Positions 54,501 through 64,000 of a stretch of DNA of 64,000 bases are shown one piece after another. The stretch's first letter is position 1. Each line of letters begins with the position of its first letter. A program made the position numbers and the translations under genes. The notes under the pieces were generated by a model. The model searched no databases and was not told where the DNA came from. It saw only the letters and a program-made list of their open reading frames with translations. The stretch comes from Hydractinia symbiolongicarpus (lineage: Eukaryota > Cnidaria > Hydrozoa > Anthoathecata > Hydractiniidae), in assembly GCF_029227915.1 (NCBI RefSeq), contig NC_079878.1:25879501-25943500 (forward strand), given 5' to 3'.

Positions 54501-55707
54501 AGGTCTTCTAAACCCACACATTTTGCTAAACTTGATGCAATCAGGTCAAGTGCATCATAACGTAGTTGACTAAAATAGGAAACAGAAATTAGACTCTCAA
54601 AAATATTTTAAAATACTTGCCGTCCATTAGGCACTTAAAAACTGGGGGCTTTGTAATTAAAAACAACATTATAAACGCACCTTTGATCATGGTTACCCCT
54701 GTCCAAGTAATTTTTTTTGAGTTAACATGTAGGCAAGGATGCACGAAATGGCAATGTGGGAAATATGTACGATGGGCGAACCACAGTGAAATTTTTTGTA
54801 GGCTAATGACTAGTGCTACAAGAATACGTGTAGGTAGTTTTTTACTTAAATAAAGTTGGTTTAATCGATAACATTGAATGCAAAAGTAGGATAGCTTTCT
54901 TCTTGTTCGATTCAACGAATTTCATCTAGATGGAAACCCACCTTTAATTTATTTATCCTTGGTAAAGATAATATCAGGAAAAACAGTGATCATCTCTTCC
55001 ATACTTATAGATCTTTACGTTTTATCAATTTGGTATCTCTGAATATGATCAAATGACCAATATGCAAAGAATGTTTGAATTTTTAAAACAACAAGGTTTT
55101 CTTTAGTTTTAAAAAGGCATATTTTTTCTTAAAAAGCCCAAATTTTATGGGGGCTGGCATATAGCATGCCTAATATTTTATACGAAGCATGCTATACCAG
55201 AAACAAGTTTTAGATAAATGACAAGTAAAAATTTGTAAATAGAACCAATGTTTCAAATGTATATATATTTAAAATTTTGTTAGTTAGGCATGATAGCAAT
55301 TCAATTAGAATATAGCAACTTAAGCAAAAATAAAGACTGTCTTGAGGGCCTTTTATTTTTGCTTTAGCTAATAATGCATGCCAAAAAAAATTGGTAACAC
55401 CCCTTAATGTGTATATAATACCTTAGATCAGTTACAAAAATTCATGGGGTTTTTTAAAAACAGCCCAGAAGTGACTATTTCGGATCATCTTTTAAAAAAT
55501 CAACGAAATAGAACACAAACCATACATCAAGAAAGTTTTCAAAAATAACTTTTCAGGTTTTACAGTATTTTCTGATATTGTTAAAATGTGACAAACTTTT
55601 ATGTTCTCCAGCAAGGCCAATGACAATAAAGATTAGCTGTAAAAATTTTCAGCATACCTAATTATCAATTTATACATAGTTTCCTGATCTTCGACAGCTT
55701 CAGCCAT
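42560..55707 (-). CDS. CSTF1: Cleavage stimulation factor subunit 1, CstF-50 (16 coding exons)
   Basis: CstF-50 is the WD40 subunit of the nuclear complex that directs pre-mRNA 3'-end cleavage. Coding exons from the start: 55658-55707, 54436-54569, 53477-53590, 51823-51915, 51503-51543, 51042-51173, 50362-50484, 48311-48386, 44813-44892, 44654-44713, 44320-44382, 44102-44134, 43950-44004, 43361-43444, 43111-43191 and 42560-42666. All phases agree; the product is 441 aa against 431 in human. The N-terminal dimerisation segment (MYKLIISQLRYDALD) is followed by YETHYVTAHKGPV, ATGSVDTSIK, MLAKAAQSQ, VIAFHP, SIHPSGDFLL, RLYDLTTLQCYVSANPEDQH, YVTASKDGSWKLWDG, TSGRDSTAKLWELS, FPDEKNMAIGCWDSRTAE and a final SEDYRARFWYCRDS. 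Introns 3 and 8 host other genes (52118-53328; 45089-48243). An acceptor-like site just upstream of the ATG suggests a 5' UTR intron. Confidence 0.97.
45327..46532 (+). pseudogene. YqaJ-type recombinase/exonuclease of the transposon, frameshifted
   Basis: Three consecutive open frames. 45327-45659 encodes an acidic N-terminal part ending near AIKHKILG. 45680-46171 contains AWFAERKKRLTASNFGSV, a hallmark of YqaJ domains. 46149-46532 contains NPKWPWLGCSPDGIV, AIEVKCPF and HIYYFQCQGVMAVTGI, the catalytic D..E.K-type core. The second and third are one domain split by a single-base change in a run of nine T (46152-46160). The first and second are also in different frames around 45630-45680. No SWIM-type zinc-binding cysteines are seen between them. 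The catalytic residues survive, so decay or assembly error is recent. In the living element this would be the partner nuclease of the transposase. Confidence 0.82.
46578..48011 (-). CDS. THAP-domain DDE transposase
   Basis: An uninterrupted 477-codon frame. Residues 15-90 form a THAP zinc finger (CCVPLCYNN, then RVCSAHF, then NNIPTIVPKT; C2CH pattern). A coiled coil of about 45 residues follows (near 120-165). A helix-turn-helix is near 230-270 (IRLRCGFPIEDMAIRFNMS). The DDE nuclease has VIIDCTEIF, SYKHHNTAKGLVGIAPSG, SLMADRGFDIEEDLPDG and VHVERAINRVKNFRIL, so all three acidic residues are present. The frame is open upstream to TTG 48011 but the first in-frame ATG is only near residue 77, after the THAP zinc ligands. 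A small upstream exon (an ATG at 48171 opens a short frame) or a frameshift is therefore likely. Convergent with the YqaJ gene. It may still be active if the start is intact. Confidence 0.88.
   Translation of the reverse strand: MPGTSTTNAAAGGGFTCCVPLCYNNSKRNRELSFYVIPKDEGLRKTWLSKISRKNFKPTAGHRVCSAHFEGGKKTYMNNIPTIVPKTIAPTPVKKRNTMTSLGLKRKLPSPEKPKDPELTVEEALQQEIQKLEATIANMKVEITKKENSLLAEINSLQTEVDENKFTVDRFKHNTAHFKFYTGFESYEMFKLVLEYLQPAADSLIYWGSNTNIKNKKTYNGKRGRSRATTAETEFFMILIRLRCGFPIEDMAIRFNMSTSNVSRIFITWIDFLHTQLRVLPIWASKKTVAETMPKCFKDLYPTTRVIIDCTEIFTEMPSSYRSQSATFSSYKHHNTAKGLVGIAPSGAVTFVSDLYAGRSSDQKITRHSGILNLLEHGDSLMADRGFDIEEDLPDGVTLSIPAFLKGKTQLDLGEELETKRIASVRVHVERAINRVKNFRILQSIFPLSMAPDLYKVWVICCYLVNFLPTLIAQNEE
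50196..50257. repeat. 31-bp tandem duplication in CSTF1 intron 7
   Basis: Two copies (50196-50226 and 50227-50257) of AAGTATTGAAATAGTAATAA followed by an A-run and CCCTA. Non-coding. Confidence 0.8.
52118..53328 (-). CDS. CUT-homeodomain protein or alternative CSTF1 terminal exon
   Basis: A 402-codon open frame on the CSTF1 strand within CSTF1 intron 3. Residues about 256-340 match a CUT domain (LVMKEIYSQQINQTIFAKAS, then IGKTQGYLSELLNKNK, then RIYEACMSG). Residues 341-402 are a homeodomain (QQRTVLTPETKKILTEYF, helix 3 with KIFYKNKKQR; N51 kept, F48 as in ONECUT proteins, K50). The protein would bind DNA in the nucleus. The first 250 residues are Ser/Asn-rich and unrecognised. The frame begins at an acceptor (polypyrimidine then TAG, exon from 53328). 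No in-frame ATG exists before codon 56 (53161). The acceptor is phase 1, the phase CSTF1 exon 3 donates, and lies 148 bases from it. So it is either an alternative last exon of CSTF1 or a nested gene starting at 53161. Confidence 0.85.
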
Positions 55708-56500
55708 TTTTTTTACTGTAATACTAAAAATTAATAAAAGAAAGAGACAGCATCATTAATTTTGAAATATTACAATGTTGGTGTGTATTTTTCTTTAATT
55801 CTTAAAGCAACAAATATTTCAGAAATTGTGTATTAACATTGTAAAATTGACCATCACAACAGTACCAATAATTATATCTAGCTACAAGTAGCTGTGGAAC
55901 AAAAAATCAGAAAAAATGATCAGAAAGTTTGTTAAAACTCTTAACTTAAACGGTGTGGCTACAAAAAATTTTCTAAGAAAAAGAGGATTTTTTGAGGATC
56001 AAATTTTTATTTCTTAGGCTTATAATCTATTATCAGTGTATCTAAAAATAAGGGAGCAGTTAAAGGGGAGATTTGGTCACATGTTCAACTTTTTAGAGGA
56101 CAATAGAAGACTTTAGAGGCTTAAAAAACTCTTGATCCTGTAGTAAAATTGGACCATAAAAAAACATACAAGGTTTCCAAATCTAGGTAAGCTTTAAAAT
56201 ACTCAAAATAAAGAACGCAAGGTATATAATCTACAATTTTATTTAACAATTAAAACATAAAAATATGAGACTGGGAAAAGTTACAGCAATAAATAAAATT
56301 AAACTTCATACAAAGAGCAGACATTACTCTGAAAAGTTAAGCTTATATACGGAATTCAATTTTACTGTGTTGCATTCACACAATGCAAAAATGAAGGAAT
56401 CCTGGGGTCAGAGTTTGTCATTTATGTGGACCAACCTAAAAAAGGGTTCAAAAATCAAGCAAGACATATATTTATAAATTCTCTTACAACCCATGTTGAA

Positions 56501-56667
56501 GAGAGAGAGAGGGAGGGAAAGAGAGAGGGGGGAGGGAAGAGAGAGGGGGAGAGAGAGAGAGGAAGAGAGAGGGGGAGAGAGAGAGAGGGAGGGAAAGAGA
56601 GAGGGGGGGAGGGAAGAGAGAGGGGGAAAGAGAGAGAGGAAGAGAGAGAGAGAGAGGGAGAGAGAGT
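56501..56667. repeat. GA/GGGA-rich microsatellite
   Basis: About 165 bases of almost pure purine on the + strand, GAGAGAGGGAGGGAAAGAGA-type units with a higher-order repeat of roughly 70 bases. The Ser/Pro/Leu- and Glu/Arg-rich frames in all directions are artefacts. Confidence 0.95.
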
Positions 56668-56703
56668 GATACAAATATCATTCAACTACATATAACAAAT
56701 CTT

Positions 56704-56709
56704 TTTATT
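56704..56709 (-). terminator. Likely polyadenylation signal of the EF-hand gene
   Basis: AATAAA on the minus strand about 370 bases beyond the stop codon. Usage is inferred. Confidence 0.35.
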
Positions 56710-57075
56710 TTTTTACCAATTCAAATTTTAAAAAAAAGCAGAAGAAATTCAATTACAAATTTTGATGGAAAAAATATATATATTTTTAAAAAATTACATG
56801 CATAAAGTACCGATTTTCATTAAAAAAAGGAAAACATGCAAATTTCCACAAGAAGTAAGCATCATTTGCGCAAAATAGAAGGATGTTTGTCTCCTACACA
56901 AAACTTCTTAAATTAGTGTCATATCTTTTTTTAAAGAGTTTAAATAAAATCTATTCACATAGGACTTTTTCAGCAATGTACTAAATCAAATAAAACCACA
57001 GTGGTTGAACATGAAAATATATCTATTTTGCTATACAAATTCAAAACAATTATGATGAAATGTCTTTTGTGGCAG

Positions 57076-60000
57076 TTATAAATTCTCAAACGATTTCGCC
57101 TTATCTTGGAACGCTTTCTTTCTAATTCTAGCTTCCTCCATTTGTTTTTTCCTTTCCTCTTGCTCTTGTCGAATTTCTTCTTCAAATTTACTTGAAGAAT
57201 TCAATTGTTTGACTTTTGCCTCAAAGAAATCTTTAGCACCTAAAAACAGTCAATTATAAGCCACTTCTTCAAAACATTTAAATTTTGGCCTACCACATAC
57301 TTTAATTGTGATTGTACACACAAAAAATAGGTATGTAAAAGTTTAGTTTTTTTTTTTGCATTATAGGCGATTACTAATAAGAATTACTTGGCACTGGGAA
57401 TTAATAGTATTGAAACAGTTTTATTGACAAATCATTATGTTTAATCTAGTGGTGTTCTATCAGGCTGTCAAATCGGACGCGAATCCGTGTATCTGATTTG
57501 TGTGTCGACTCTTGTGACCTCTGATACTGCGAATTTAATCACATTTGCGCAATTAATAACATCAGTCACCATATTTCTACTCTTCCAATATTGGTGAATC
57601 TATGAACAAGCACTTCGTTCCCTGCCAAGGTCCACCATTCCCTGCCAATGTTTACCATTTTATTTTTCCCTTTATTAAAGTTGAATACTTTACAGAATGG
57701 TTATTGATCATTAAGCATCAAGCTCTTGCCCGTAGCAACATGATTAGAGAAGGAAACTATAAAAATTTGATTAGCATATTGAATTTATGAGAATGAAATT
57801 GGATTCGCGAGAGGTAAGAATCAAAAGAATCCAACTAGATTTAGTGGATTCATGAGATCGTAGTTGCGAGAATCCAAATGGATTCGCGATAGCTAAGGTC
57901 GGATTTGTTAGCCTGTCAATTGTGTTGTATTGGATGGATTGGGTCATTGGGATTCATTGGGTGTTGCGCTATACACAGAGAAAAAAATGTGTTGTGAAGA
58001 TAACCTGCGAGTTAGTTTTTTGCAATAAAATTTTCTGAGTAGGCTTGTATAGGCCCTATATATTTGCTCACAAAGTTTGATTTCAAGAAGACGTGCAGAT
58101 CCAAAAGTTATGGGGTCGTGAGCAAAAAATTAAGAGGCCTGGAGCAAACAAACAAGTGTCATTTTAGCAAAAAAATTTATGTTAATTAATTCACCTTTAT
58201 AATATCTATGCATGGATAAAGTTTGAATGTACATCCCTTATCAGGTCTAAAATTACTGATAAATGTAAAAATTTGCTATTACTTAAGTAAGACATCATAA
58301 TTTATGCAGCATAATTTATTTTTAAAATGTGAATACCTTGAGACCAAAAAGAGTTTTTAAAAAATTAAAAAAAAAACCAACTTTTTTAAAAGTCCAACAT
58401 CATTTTTTTTCAAACGTTCACCTAAACTATACCTTTAGATGTGCTTTTACACAAAGCACAATGAACTTCAAAGCAACACCAGAGTTTAAATCAAGGATAC
58501 TGTAATGGTATAAATATAATTTTTTTACAAAAGTTTGATATTCTCTTATTCTATAAAATGTTGATTGGAAGTAGGATAAAAAAAGGATGTACTTCTTTTG
58601 GTCTGCAAATTTCAAACACAGTTTCTATTGAAAAGTGAACAAGGAAACATGTGTGAATCTCACTTTGAACATTCTGTAAGTTCTAACATACACGCTGTGC
58701 ATATTATTATCTAAACAAGCTAAATTATTCAGCATAATAGTTTTTAAACTTTCTTCGAGATGGGTAGATTTAATGTCGCAAAAAAACCTTTTAAGAGAAA
58801 AAAAAAAGAAATCTAAGGAATTGAAATATCAGCTTTGAAGTTTGTTTGTTTTTTTATACCAACTGACATTCAGCACAACAGATTTTTCTTTTAATAGGGT
58901 ATAAATATTTAATGAGTTGTCCGTAGTTCGCTTAACACATTCTGCACATTTTTGTAAAGGTCAGGTTGTGAAAAACTCTTTTACGATGAATTTTAGATGT
59001 TCGTTTTTCACAATGTATCCATGATTTAAAATGTCCGAAACTCCCCTCCACAATGAAGAAACTCAACAAAACTTTGCACACATGCTCATTGATACATGCT
59101 GCAAACGACTATCATTTTTACGTATATTTTGATTATTTAAAGAAAAAGACAGGTTAAACACAAAAGAGCGAGCAAAAATTCATTTTTCGCAAATTTTTAA
59201 ATAAAAAACGAATGACACAATTTTTCAAAAAATGTGACAAAGTATTGTTGCTATGGTAATGATAGTGATTAATAAATATGGCGCAGAAAAAAATAAAACT
59301 AATAAATATGGCGCAGAAAACAAAGGGGAGTTTCAGACGTTTTAGTGAAAAACAAAGGTGTGATTTATGGCTATCTGGAAAAAAAATTTTTTCAATTTGC
59401 TTTTATATTTAATAAATAATTTTGAGGAAAGAGATATAATTTTTGAGAAATAATGATACACTGAATGTGTCTATACCTTAAATTTATGGAAACTTATCAA
59501 AATGTATTGAAACGTTTTTTCTTCCCGAGTCTGGGACCTTTGTGTAGAACACCTAGTTAAATCTTCACACCTGGTTTCTACATACCTGAAACACCTGTCT
59601 CATCCACATCAATCTCAGTTAGTTTCGCCAACTGCATCAAGCCAGAACCCAACTCTAATTCACCAAGAGCAGCTTTTCGAAAAATCAGAAGAAACTACAT
59701 GGAAGCAAAACAAAGAATATATTATGCAGTGAAAAAATAACTGTTACAAACTCAACCACTTTTAAGCATTTTGTCTGTAAATAAGGTACTAAATCAACTT
59801 GCAAAAAAATCACCTCTCGAAAGCTAATTTGGTTATCCTGGTCCTCATCAACCTCTTTTATCATAGCTTTTAATCCAAGAAAGGTTTGTGGTGCTTCAAG
59901 TTTTTCCATCATAACCTGAAGTTCAGTCTGGTCAATAAATTGGCTGTTGTCCGTGTCATACCTGAATGTAACAATTAGACTAATTATATAACTATTTTTA

Positions 60001-63000
60001 ACTAAATAATCAGGGTTACCATCATATTTTACATATTCGGACATTTTTAACAAACTTAAAACTGCCTGAACATTTTTTCAAAAACCTTAACATTATTTTT
60101 GTGACAGAAGTTTCTAGGATCACTGGAATGCAAAGAGACTTAATTTAGCAAAACTTTTTTCAGAACTCCAAATTCACTCTTTTTTGTTGTATTATGGTGA
60201 GTCAGCACCACAACCCTTTACTTCAAGTATTTTTCTTTTATTGTGAACAAAAAAAAAAGAAATGAAAAAGTGCAGTTTTAAAACATATATAAATAATTTT
60301 AGTGAGTTTGGGATCAATGAAAATCTCAAAATTTAATTTGACAAATAGCCTAAGCTCACCCTTGCATACACCATTTTTGGCAAAGTCGCTATGAGGGCGG
60401 CATCATACGTTTTTTCGCCTGTAACTGCCTGAAAAAGCATAGGCCTGTCCAAAACCGCCAGAAATGCAACATGCGCGAGCTTATTGTTCTTATTTAAATT
60501 TTGTGGAGAAGAAGGAAGGTACTATTTTTATTACAGCCATTATCTTCCATTTCTACATTTTTTAGAATTCTTAAAACTAAATGCAGGTTCTTTTTTGCAT
60601 GTTTTTTTTTTTGTAAATGTGAAACATGCCTGAAAGAAGCATTTTAAATGAGTCAGCCATCGCATTGTAATCATCACCGTCATTACAAGGAGGGTGCTGA
60701 TAAGCCGCATGTCGTAAAAACCGCGGGCGTTTTTGGGGGAGTTTAGCGTTTTAACCCTTCCCGCCCCAGGCATTTTTTAACACATTATGTCCCTGATCCC
60801 AGGCGTTTTTAGCAAAAAAACACATTTTTCGTAACTTTTATAATATTAGTCTAAAATAAACCTTAACAACTAATTTAAAGCATATACTATGTTTAAAATG
60901 CATGCAAGGTATTTCTCTTTTTTTAAAAATGGCCATAAAGCATTATCTAAGTCCCGGTTCGACTCCGGTAATAGACAATTCAGTAAGAATTGTAAGTATA
61001 TAAAAGGAAAGTTGGCAATCCGTCTATTAACCATGCTTAGATTGTGCTTATTGGACCACAACCTATGCTTAGTTAGTGCTTTAGACCAGCAAATAATAGG
61101 AATGTAAGAGGAACTTCTTATCAAATATATAAAACATAATTTTGAGATATATAAATCATAATGTATATACTAAACGTTATCGGTTTCTCAGTTCTCTATT
61201 CGGACATCATTTGAATATATTTACCAATAAAATCTTTATAATTATGATAAAGTTGTCACACTCATAAGATGATTCTCTTCCCGGTCGTTTTCTCTTAGGA
61301 GTATTATTTCGCTGATCCATTTCCCTTCTGTCGGGAACACATACAAAAACTCGGGTTTTTTTTCCTTCTTGAGGTATTTTTCTGGGGAAATGTCTACCAG
61401 AAAGTCTGTGTATTTCTAAAGAATTAGAATTAAAATTGACAGGAGCACAAGGTGGAGTAAGAGCATTAGTAGATTCTTCCACTAATTTACGTATCACAAT
61501 TATTCGAAAGTCTGTTTGGGAAATTCGTTTTCTAATTACATTATTATCACTTGCCATTTTCCATTCACGGTATAAGATGAATGCATTCACCATGGCTAAA
61601 TTAATTAGGCGAAAAAAGACTTTCTTCCACCATTTGAGGCTTCGGCGTGAAAATGCAGAATACTGTAGCAGTTGATCGCAACAAGCTTGTTATCATATGT
61701 CATTGCAATTGACTCGCCTTTCTTTTTAAATTTTGCTGTTTTTATTTGAACAGGCAAGCCTTTACGAGGTTGACTGGTACCACATGCTGCTGTTTGGTGT
61801 TGCATACGAAGGTTATAAAATAAGGAAGGAGAGGAATAGAAATTATCCATATACAGAATATAACCTTTACCAAGATGATTGTGCAAAAGATGCATGACTA
61901 AGTCATAGGTTTTACCATACTGAGAAATGGGCGGAGCATCGTCAACTTGGCCAACATAAATATCAAAGTTGATACAATATCCATTATCTGAATCACACAA
62001 TTTGTATGTTTTAATACCATATTTATCTGGTTTGTTAGGGTTGTAAACCTTGAATGAAATATTTCCTTTGAATGGGATAGTCCCTTCATCAATGGACAAA
62101 TGAAGGTTTGGTGTCCACACTTCTGCAAATGTTTGTTGCAACATTGGCACTAAAATTCCAAGTTTTTTCTTTGGATTGTAACCCGGTTCACCTTTTGCTG
62201 GATAATCATCATTGTTACAGCAATGAAGGAAAGACATGATGTTATAAAAATCCATTCTTGACATGACAGTTCTTGGAAATGGAGTAGAAATAGTAGTGTC
62301 TGTTGACCAATAAGACTTTAGTAACTCTTTTTTTACTATGCCACAGCATGCGCTAAATCCAGTCGCCATCTTTGTTTTAATTTTGAAATGCAAATCTGCA
62401 TAACTTACGGTACCCAAATTTAAAAATTGTCAGATCGGGCGCAAATGAGAGCTAAATTATTCTAGTGTTAAAAAATTAGTTTCAAAGATACCGGCCGGCC
62501 GTGAGGGCCGTTCAAAGTGGTCCTAGTAAAATCCCGGACAGGTCCGGGATCGCGATTATTTTAGCGTAGCAATATCCCGGACTAGTCCGGGAACGGGACG
62601 GGAAGGGTTAAAAAAAATTCAAATATTCCCAGAAAAAACCAGCATAGGCCCAAACAATGCCCCCAAAAAAGAAAACGGACACTAATATATGATAAAGAAC
62701 TATAAAAATTAAAATAAGCTTACTATGTGGTAGCGAAGTTCTTAAAAGAAATGTTTTTGATGGTTTTTGACAAATTTTACTTTATAAATATAATATAAGC
62801 ATATAGCTATAAACTTTATTAACTCATTTCTTTTCAAGCGACTTTTTCCCAACTATAGTCCGCATGGCATGTTACAACAAATTGCATTTCGGGAATGTTT
62901 CGGGGAGTGCGGAAAAGTGCGGGCAGTTTTGGACAACAACTGCCAATTTAATTTGAAAAGTTGCCAGAACTCGCCCTTATATGCGGGCGTTTGCGGCTTA

Positions 63001-63275
63001 TCGATACCCTCTTTCTTTACAAACCAACCCTAAGCTATAGCTAACTATATTTACAGAGAATATATTAGAAAATAATAGTCTTTAATCCTTGAGTGTATAG
63101 CTATAGCTACCTACTTTTTGAAAATGGCCTCATATTCTTTAATTTGCTTCCTGGTGAATTCTGGAAATTCAGTGTAAACATTTTTAGGGGTACTTCTAAA
63201 CTTAGCTTCTTCTTCTCCTTCATTTACTGCATTTCTATGAGCCAGTTTTTTCGCTAACTCATCTGTTTCACTCAT
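57076..63275 (-). CDS. EFHD2: EF-hand protein of the EFHD1/EFHD2 (swiprosin) family (4 exons)
   Basis: Calcium-binding adaptor linked in vertebrates to actin and signalling. Coding exons from the start: 63115-63275, 59814-59961, 59586-59694 and 57076-57239; phases agree, giving 193 aa (human EFHD2 is 240 aa, with a longer low-complexity N-terminus). The ATG at 63275 opens MSETDELAKKLAHRN, matching the family start. The upstream frame is open but has no ATG. VYTEFPEFTRKQIKEYEAIF leads into EF-hand 1 (YDTDNSQFIDQTEL) and MMEKLEAPQTFLGLKAMIKE precedes EF-hand 2 (DEDQDNQISFRE). Both loops keep the calcium ligands. LLIFRKAALGEL follows, then a C-terminal coiled coil (FEEEIRQEQEERKKQMEEAR, then KKAF). 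Intron 1 hosts a piggyBac element and intron 3 an interspersed repeat. EFHD1 and EFHD2 cannot be told apart here, so the symbol marks the family. Confidence 0.93.
57985..58440 (+). repeat. Interspersed repeat copy in EF-hand gene intron 3
   Basis: Shares an ordered set of motifs with the reverse complement of 15950-16400 (see that entry), including AGAGGCCTGG, GTGTCATTTT and AGTCCAACATCATTTT. The two copies differ by the orientation of a block of about 55 bases at the left. Confidence 0.7.
60751..62611. mobile_element. piggyBac-like element, internally deleted, in EF-hand gene intron 1
   Basis: TTAA (60751-60754) is followed by CCCTTCCCGCCCC. The right end reads GGGACGGGAAGGG followed by TTAA (62608-62611). 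TTAA duplications and CCCT-type ends are diagnostic of piggyBac elements. Element length is about 1.85 kb between the TTAA sites. Near the right end are two palindromes of the form CCCGGAC..GTCCGGG (62532-62549 and about 62574-62591). A transposase remnant fills the middle on the minus strand. Confidence 0.9.
61207..62400 (-). pseudogene. piggyBac transposase with internal deletion
   Basis: The first frame (from about 62400 to 61605) contains SYWSTD, TPFPRTVMSRMDFYNIMSFL, LSIDEGTIPFKGN and KGYILYMDNFYSSPSL, the first two conserved Asp regions of DDE_Tnp_1_7. The second frame, joined at about 61668-61675, begins DQLLQYSAFSRRSLKWWKKV and runs through LINLAMVNAFILYREW to a C-terminal RHFPRKIP and GRESSYECD, ending at 61207. 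At the junction (near GTTGC/GATCAACTGC) roughly 50 codons are missing, including the region with the third catalytic Asp, and the frame is shifted. The N-terminal third of the usual protein is also absent and no good ATG starts the frame. Non-functional; mobilisable only in trans. Confidence 0.85.
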
Positions 63276-64000
63276 TGTGAAGGTAAAGGTAAAATTAAAG
63301 TGGTTAGCTGCAACTGCTTGTTCGTCTTGTAAACCTGGGTTCAAAAGTTTGTGAACAACCAACGCGCTTTGTTTCCGTAATTGGAGTTCGGTGGAAATGT
63401 AGCTGGCAACTTAAACTAAAAAAAGGCACGTCGCAGTTGCATCTGTTTAAATTTTCATCGTTCATCCAAACAATTAATAAATTGATCACATTGGATTAAA
63501 ATATTTAAACATTCATCTTACAAATATGTACCTATTGTTGTAAAACGCAAACAATGTTTAAGGGGGGGATTAGGAATGGATTCTTACCTATGTTAATTAA
63601 ATTTGGAATGGTTGCCAACGTTGTGGTCACTTGATATTGATACGGTAACGAGGAAAGTACGATTCGAAACCACCGACATGAGGAGCCCGGTCTATTATCC
63701 ACTTAAAGTGTGCATCTATACGAGGTACGGGTTTTGTTTATATAACTTCGCAGGCGGTGGTTTATTCCGTATAGGTAACTGACTAACATTCTCAAATTCC
63801 TAAAGCGTCCACTAGTCCTGAAACATTAGAACCTACACTCAAGTCATTTAATAATATTTTTTCAAAAGAGCTTTCTATTTTATTTTTTAATTTCGCAATT
63901 TGTCTAAAATTCTCTAAATGTGCGAAAATTACACAATTAGTTTAGTGCCAAAAACTTCTTTGATAAACTCTGCACAGGTATTCCGAACTCTACACAGCAA
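63276..64000. other. Upstream region of the EF-hand gene
   Basis: Presumed 5' UTR and promoter of the EF-hand gene, on the minus strand. The frame upstream of the start stays open to about 63370 without an ATG. No clear TATA box, repeat or further gene is visible before the window ends. Confidence 0.5.

Larger units (their letters stand above)
55708..57075. other. Region between CSTF1 start and the EF-hand gene stop
   Basis: About 1.4 kb. It contains the presumed CSTF1 promoter and 5' UTR (near 55708-56000), a GA-rich microsatellite (56501-56667) and the 3' UTR of the EF-hand gene, with an AATAAA on the minus strand at 56704-56709. No other gene is supported. Confidence 0.55.

Noticed and set aside
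56408-56695. Glu/Arg-rich and Ser/Pro/Leu-rich open frames on both strands
   Set aside because: They are translations of the GA-rich microsatellite and have no other support.

Overview
The window is AT-rich eukaryotic DNA with intron-rich genes, long introns and many decayed transposons. Four conserved single-copy genes can be reconstructed exon by exon from their match to animal proteins. A tandem array of secreted PAN-domain proteins, whose C-terminal part resembles fibrinogen-related domains found in cnidarian matrix-like proteins, suggests an early-branching invertebrate, probably a cnidarian and perhaps a hydrozoan. That placement is inference.

Layout. 1-4189 is non-coding and holds SINE-like and fold-back repeats. 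4190-11163 (+) is UDP-glucose 6-dehydrogenase (UGDH; 12 coding exons, 491 aa). 11164-17144 is intergenic with a decayed LINE. 17145-22694 (+) is the UFM1-activating enzyme UBA5 (13 exons, 402 aa). 23553-38439 (+) holds three tandem paralogues (347, 350 and 346 aa) with identical three-exon structure: signal peptide plus PAN core, then two exons of a GGWTL-type domain. 38440-42559 holds decayed pieces of a DDE_1 (pogo/jerky-type) transposase and a RecQ-like helicase. 42560-55707 (-) is CSTF1, the 50-kDa cleavage stimulation factor subunit (16 exons, 441 aa). Its intron 8 contains a 3.2-kb THAP/DDE + YqaJ transposon (ISL2EU-like) with matching terminal inverted repeats. Its intron 3 contains a long open reading frame for a CUT-homeodomain protein on the same strand. 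57076-63275 (-) is an EFHD1/EFHD2 (swiprosin)-type EF-hand gene (4 exons, 193 aa). Its first intron carries an internally deleted piggyBac-like element with TTAA ends.

The most notable signal is the CUT-homeodomain ORF inside CSTF1. It has no in-frame ATG at its 5' end, starts at a good splice acceptor, and is in exactly the phase needed to be joined to CSTF1 exon 3. This predicts an alternative CSTF1-CUT-homeodomain fusion protein of about 502 aa. Other leads are a 42-bp tandem repeat that multiplies the UBA5 exon-12 splice donor in frame, and near-identity of the PAN core among paralogues whose flanks have diverged, which looks like gene conversion.

UGDH, UBA5, CSTF1 and EFHD are unrelated housekeeping or signalling functions, so no common pathway is implied. 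Only the three PAN genes form a functional cluster. Exon boundaries were set by hand from GT/AG (or GC/AG) sites, phase agreement and homology. Untranslated exons were not resolved.
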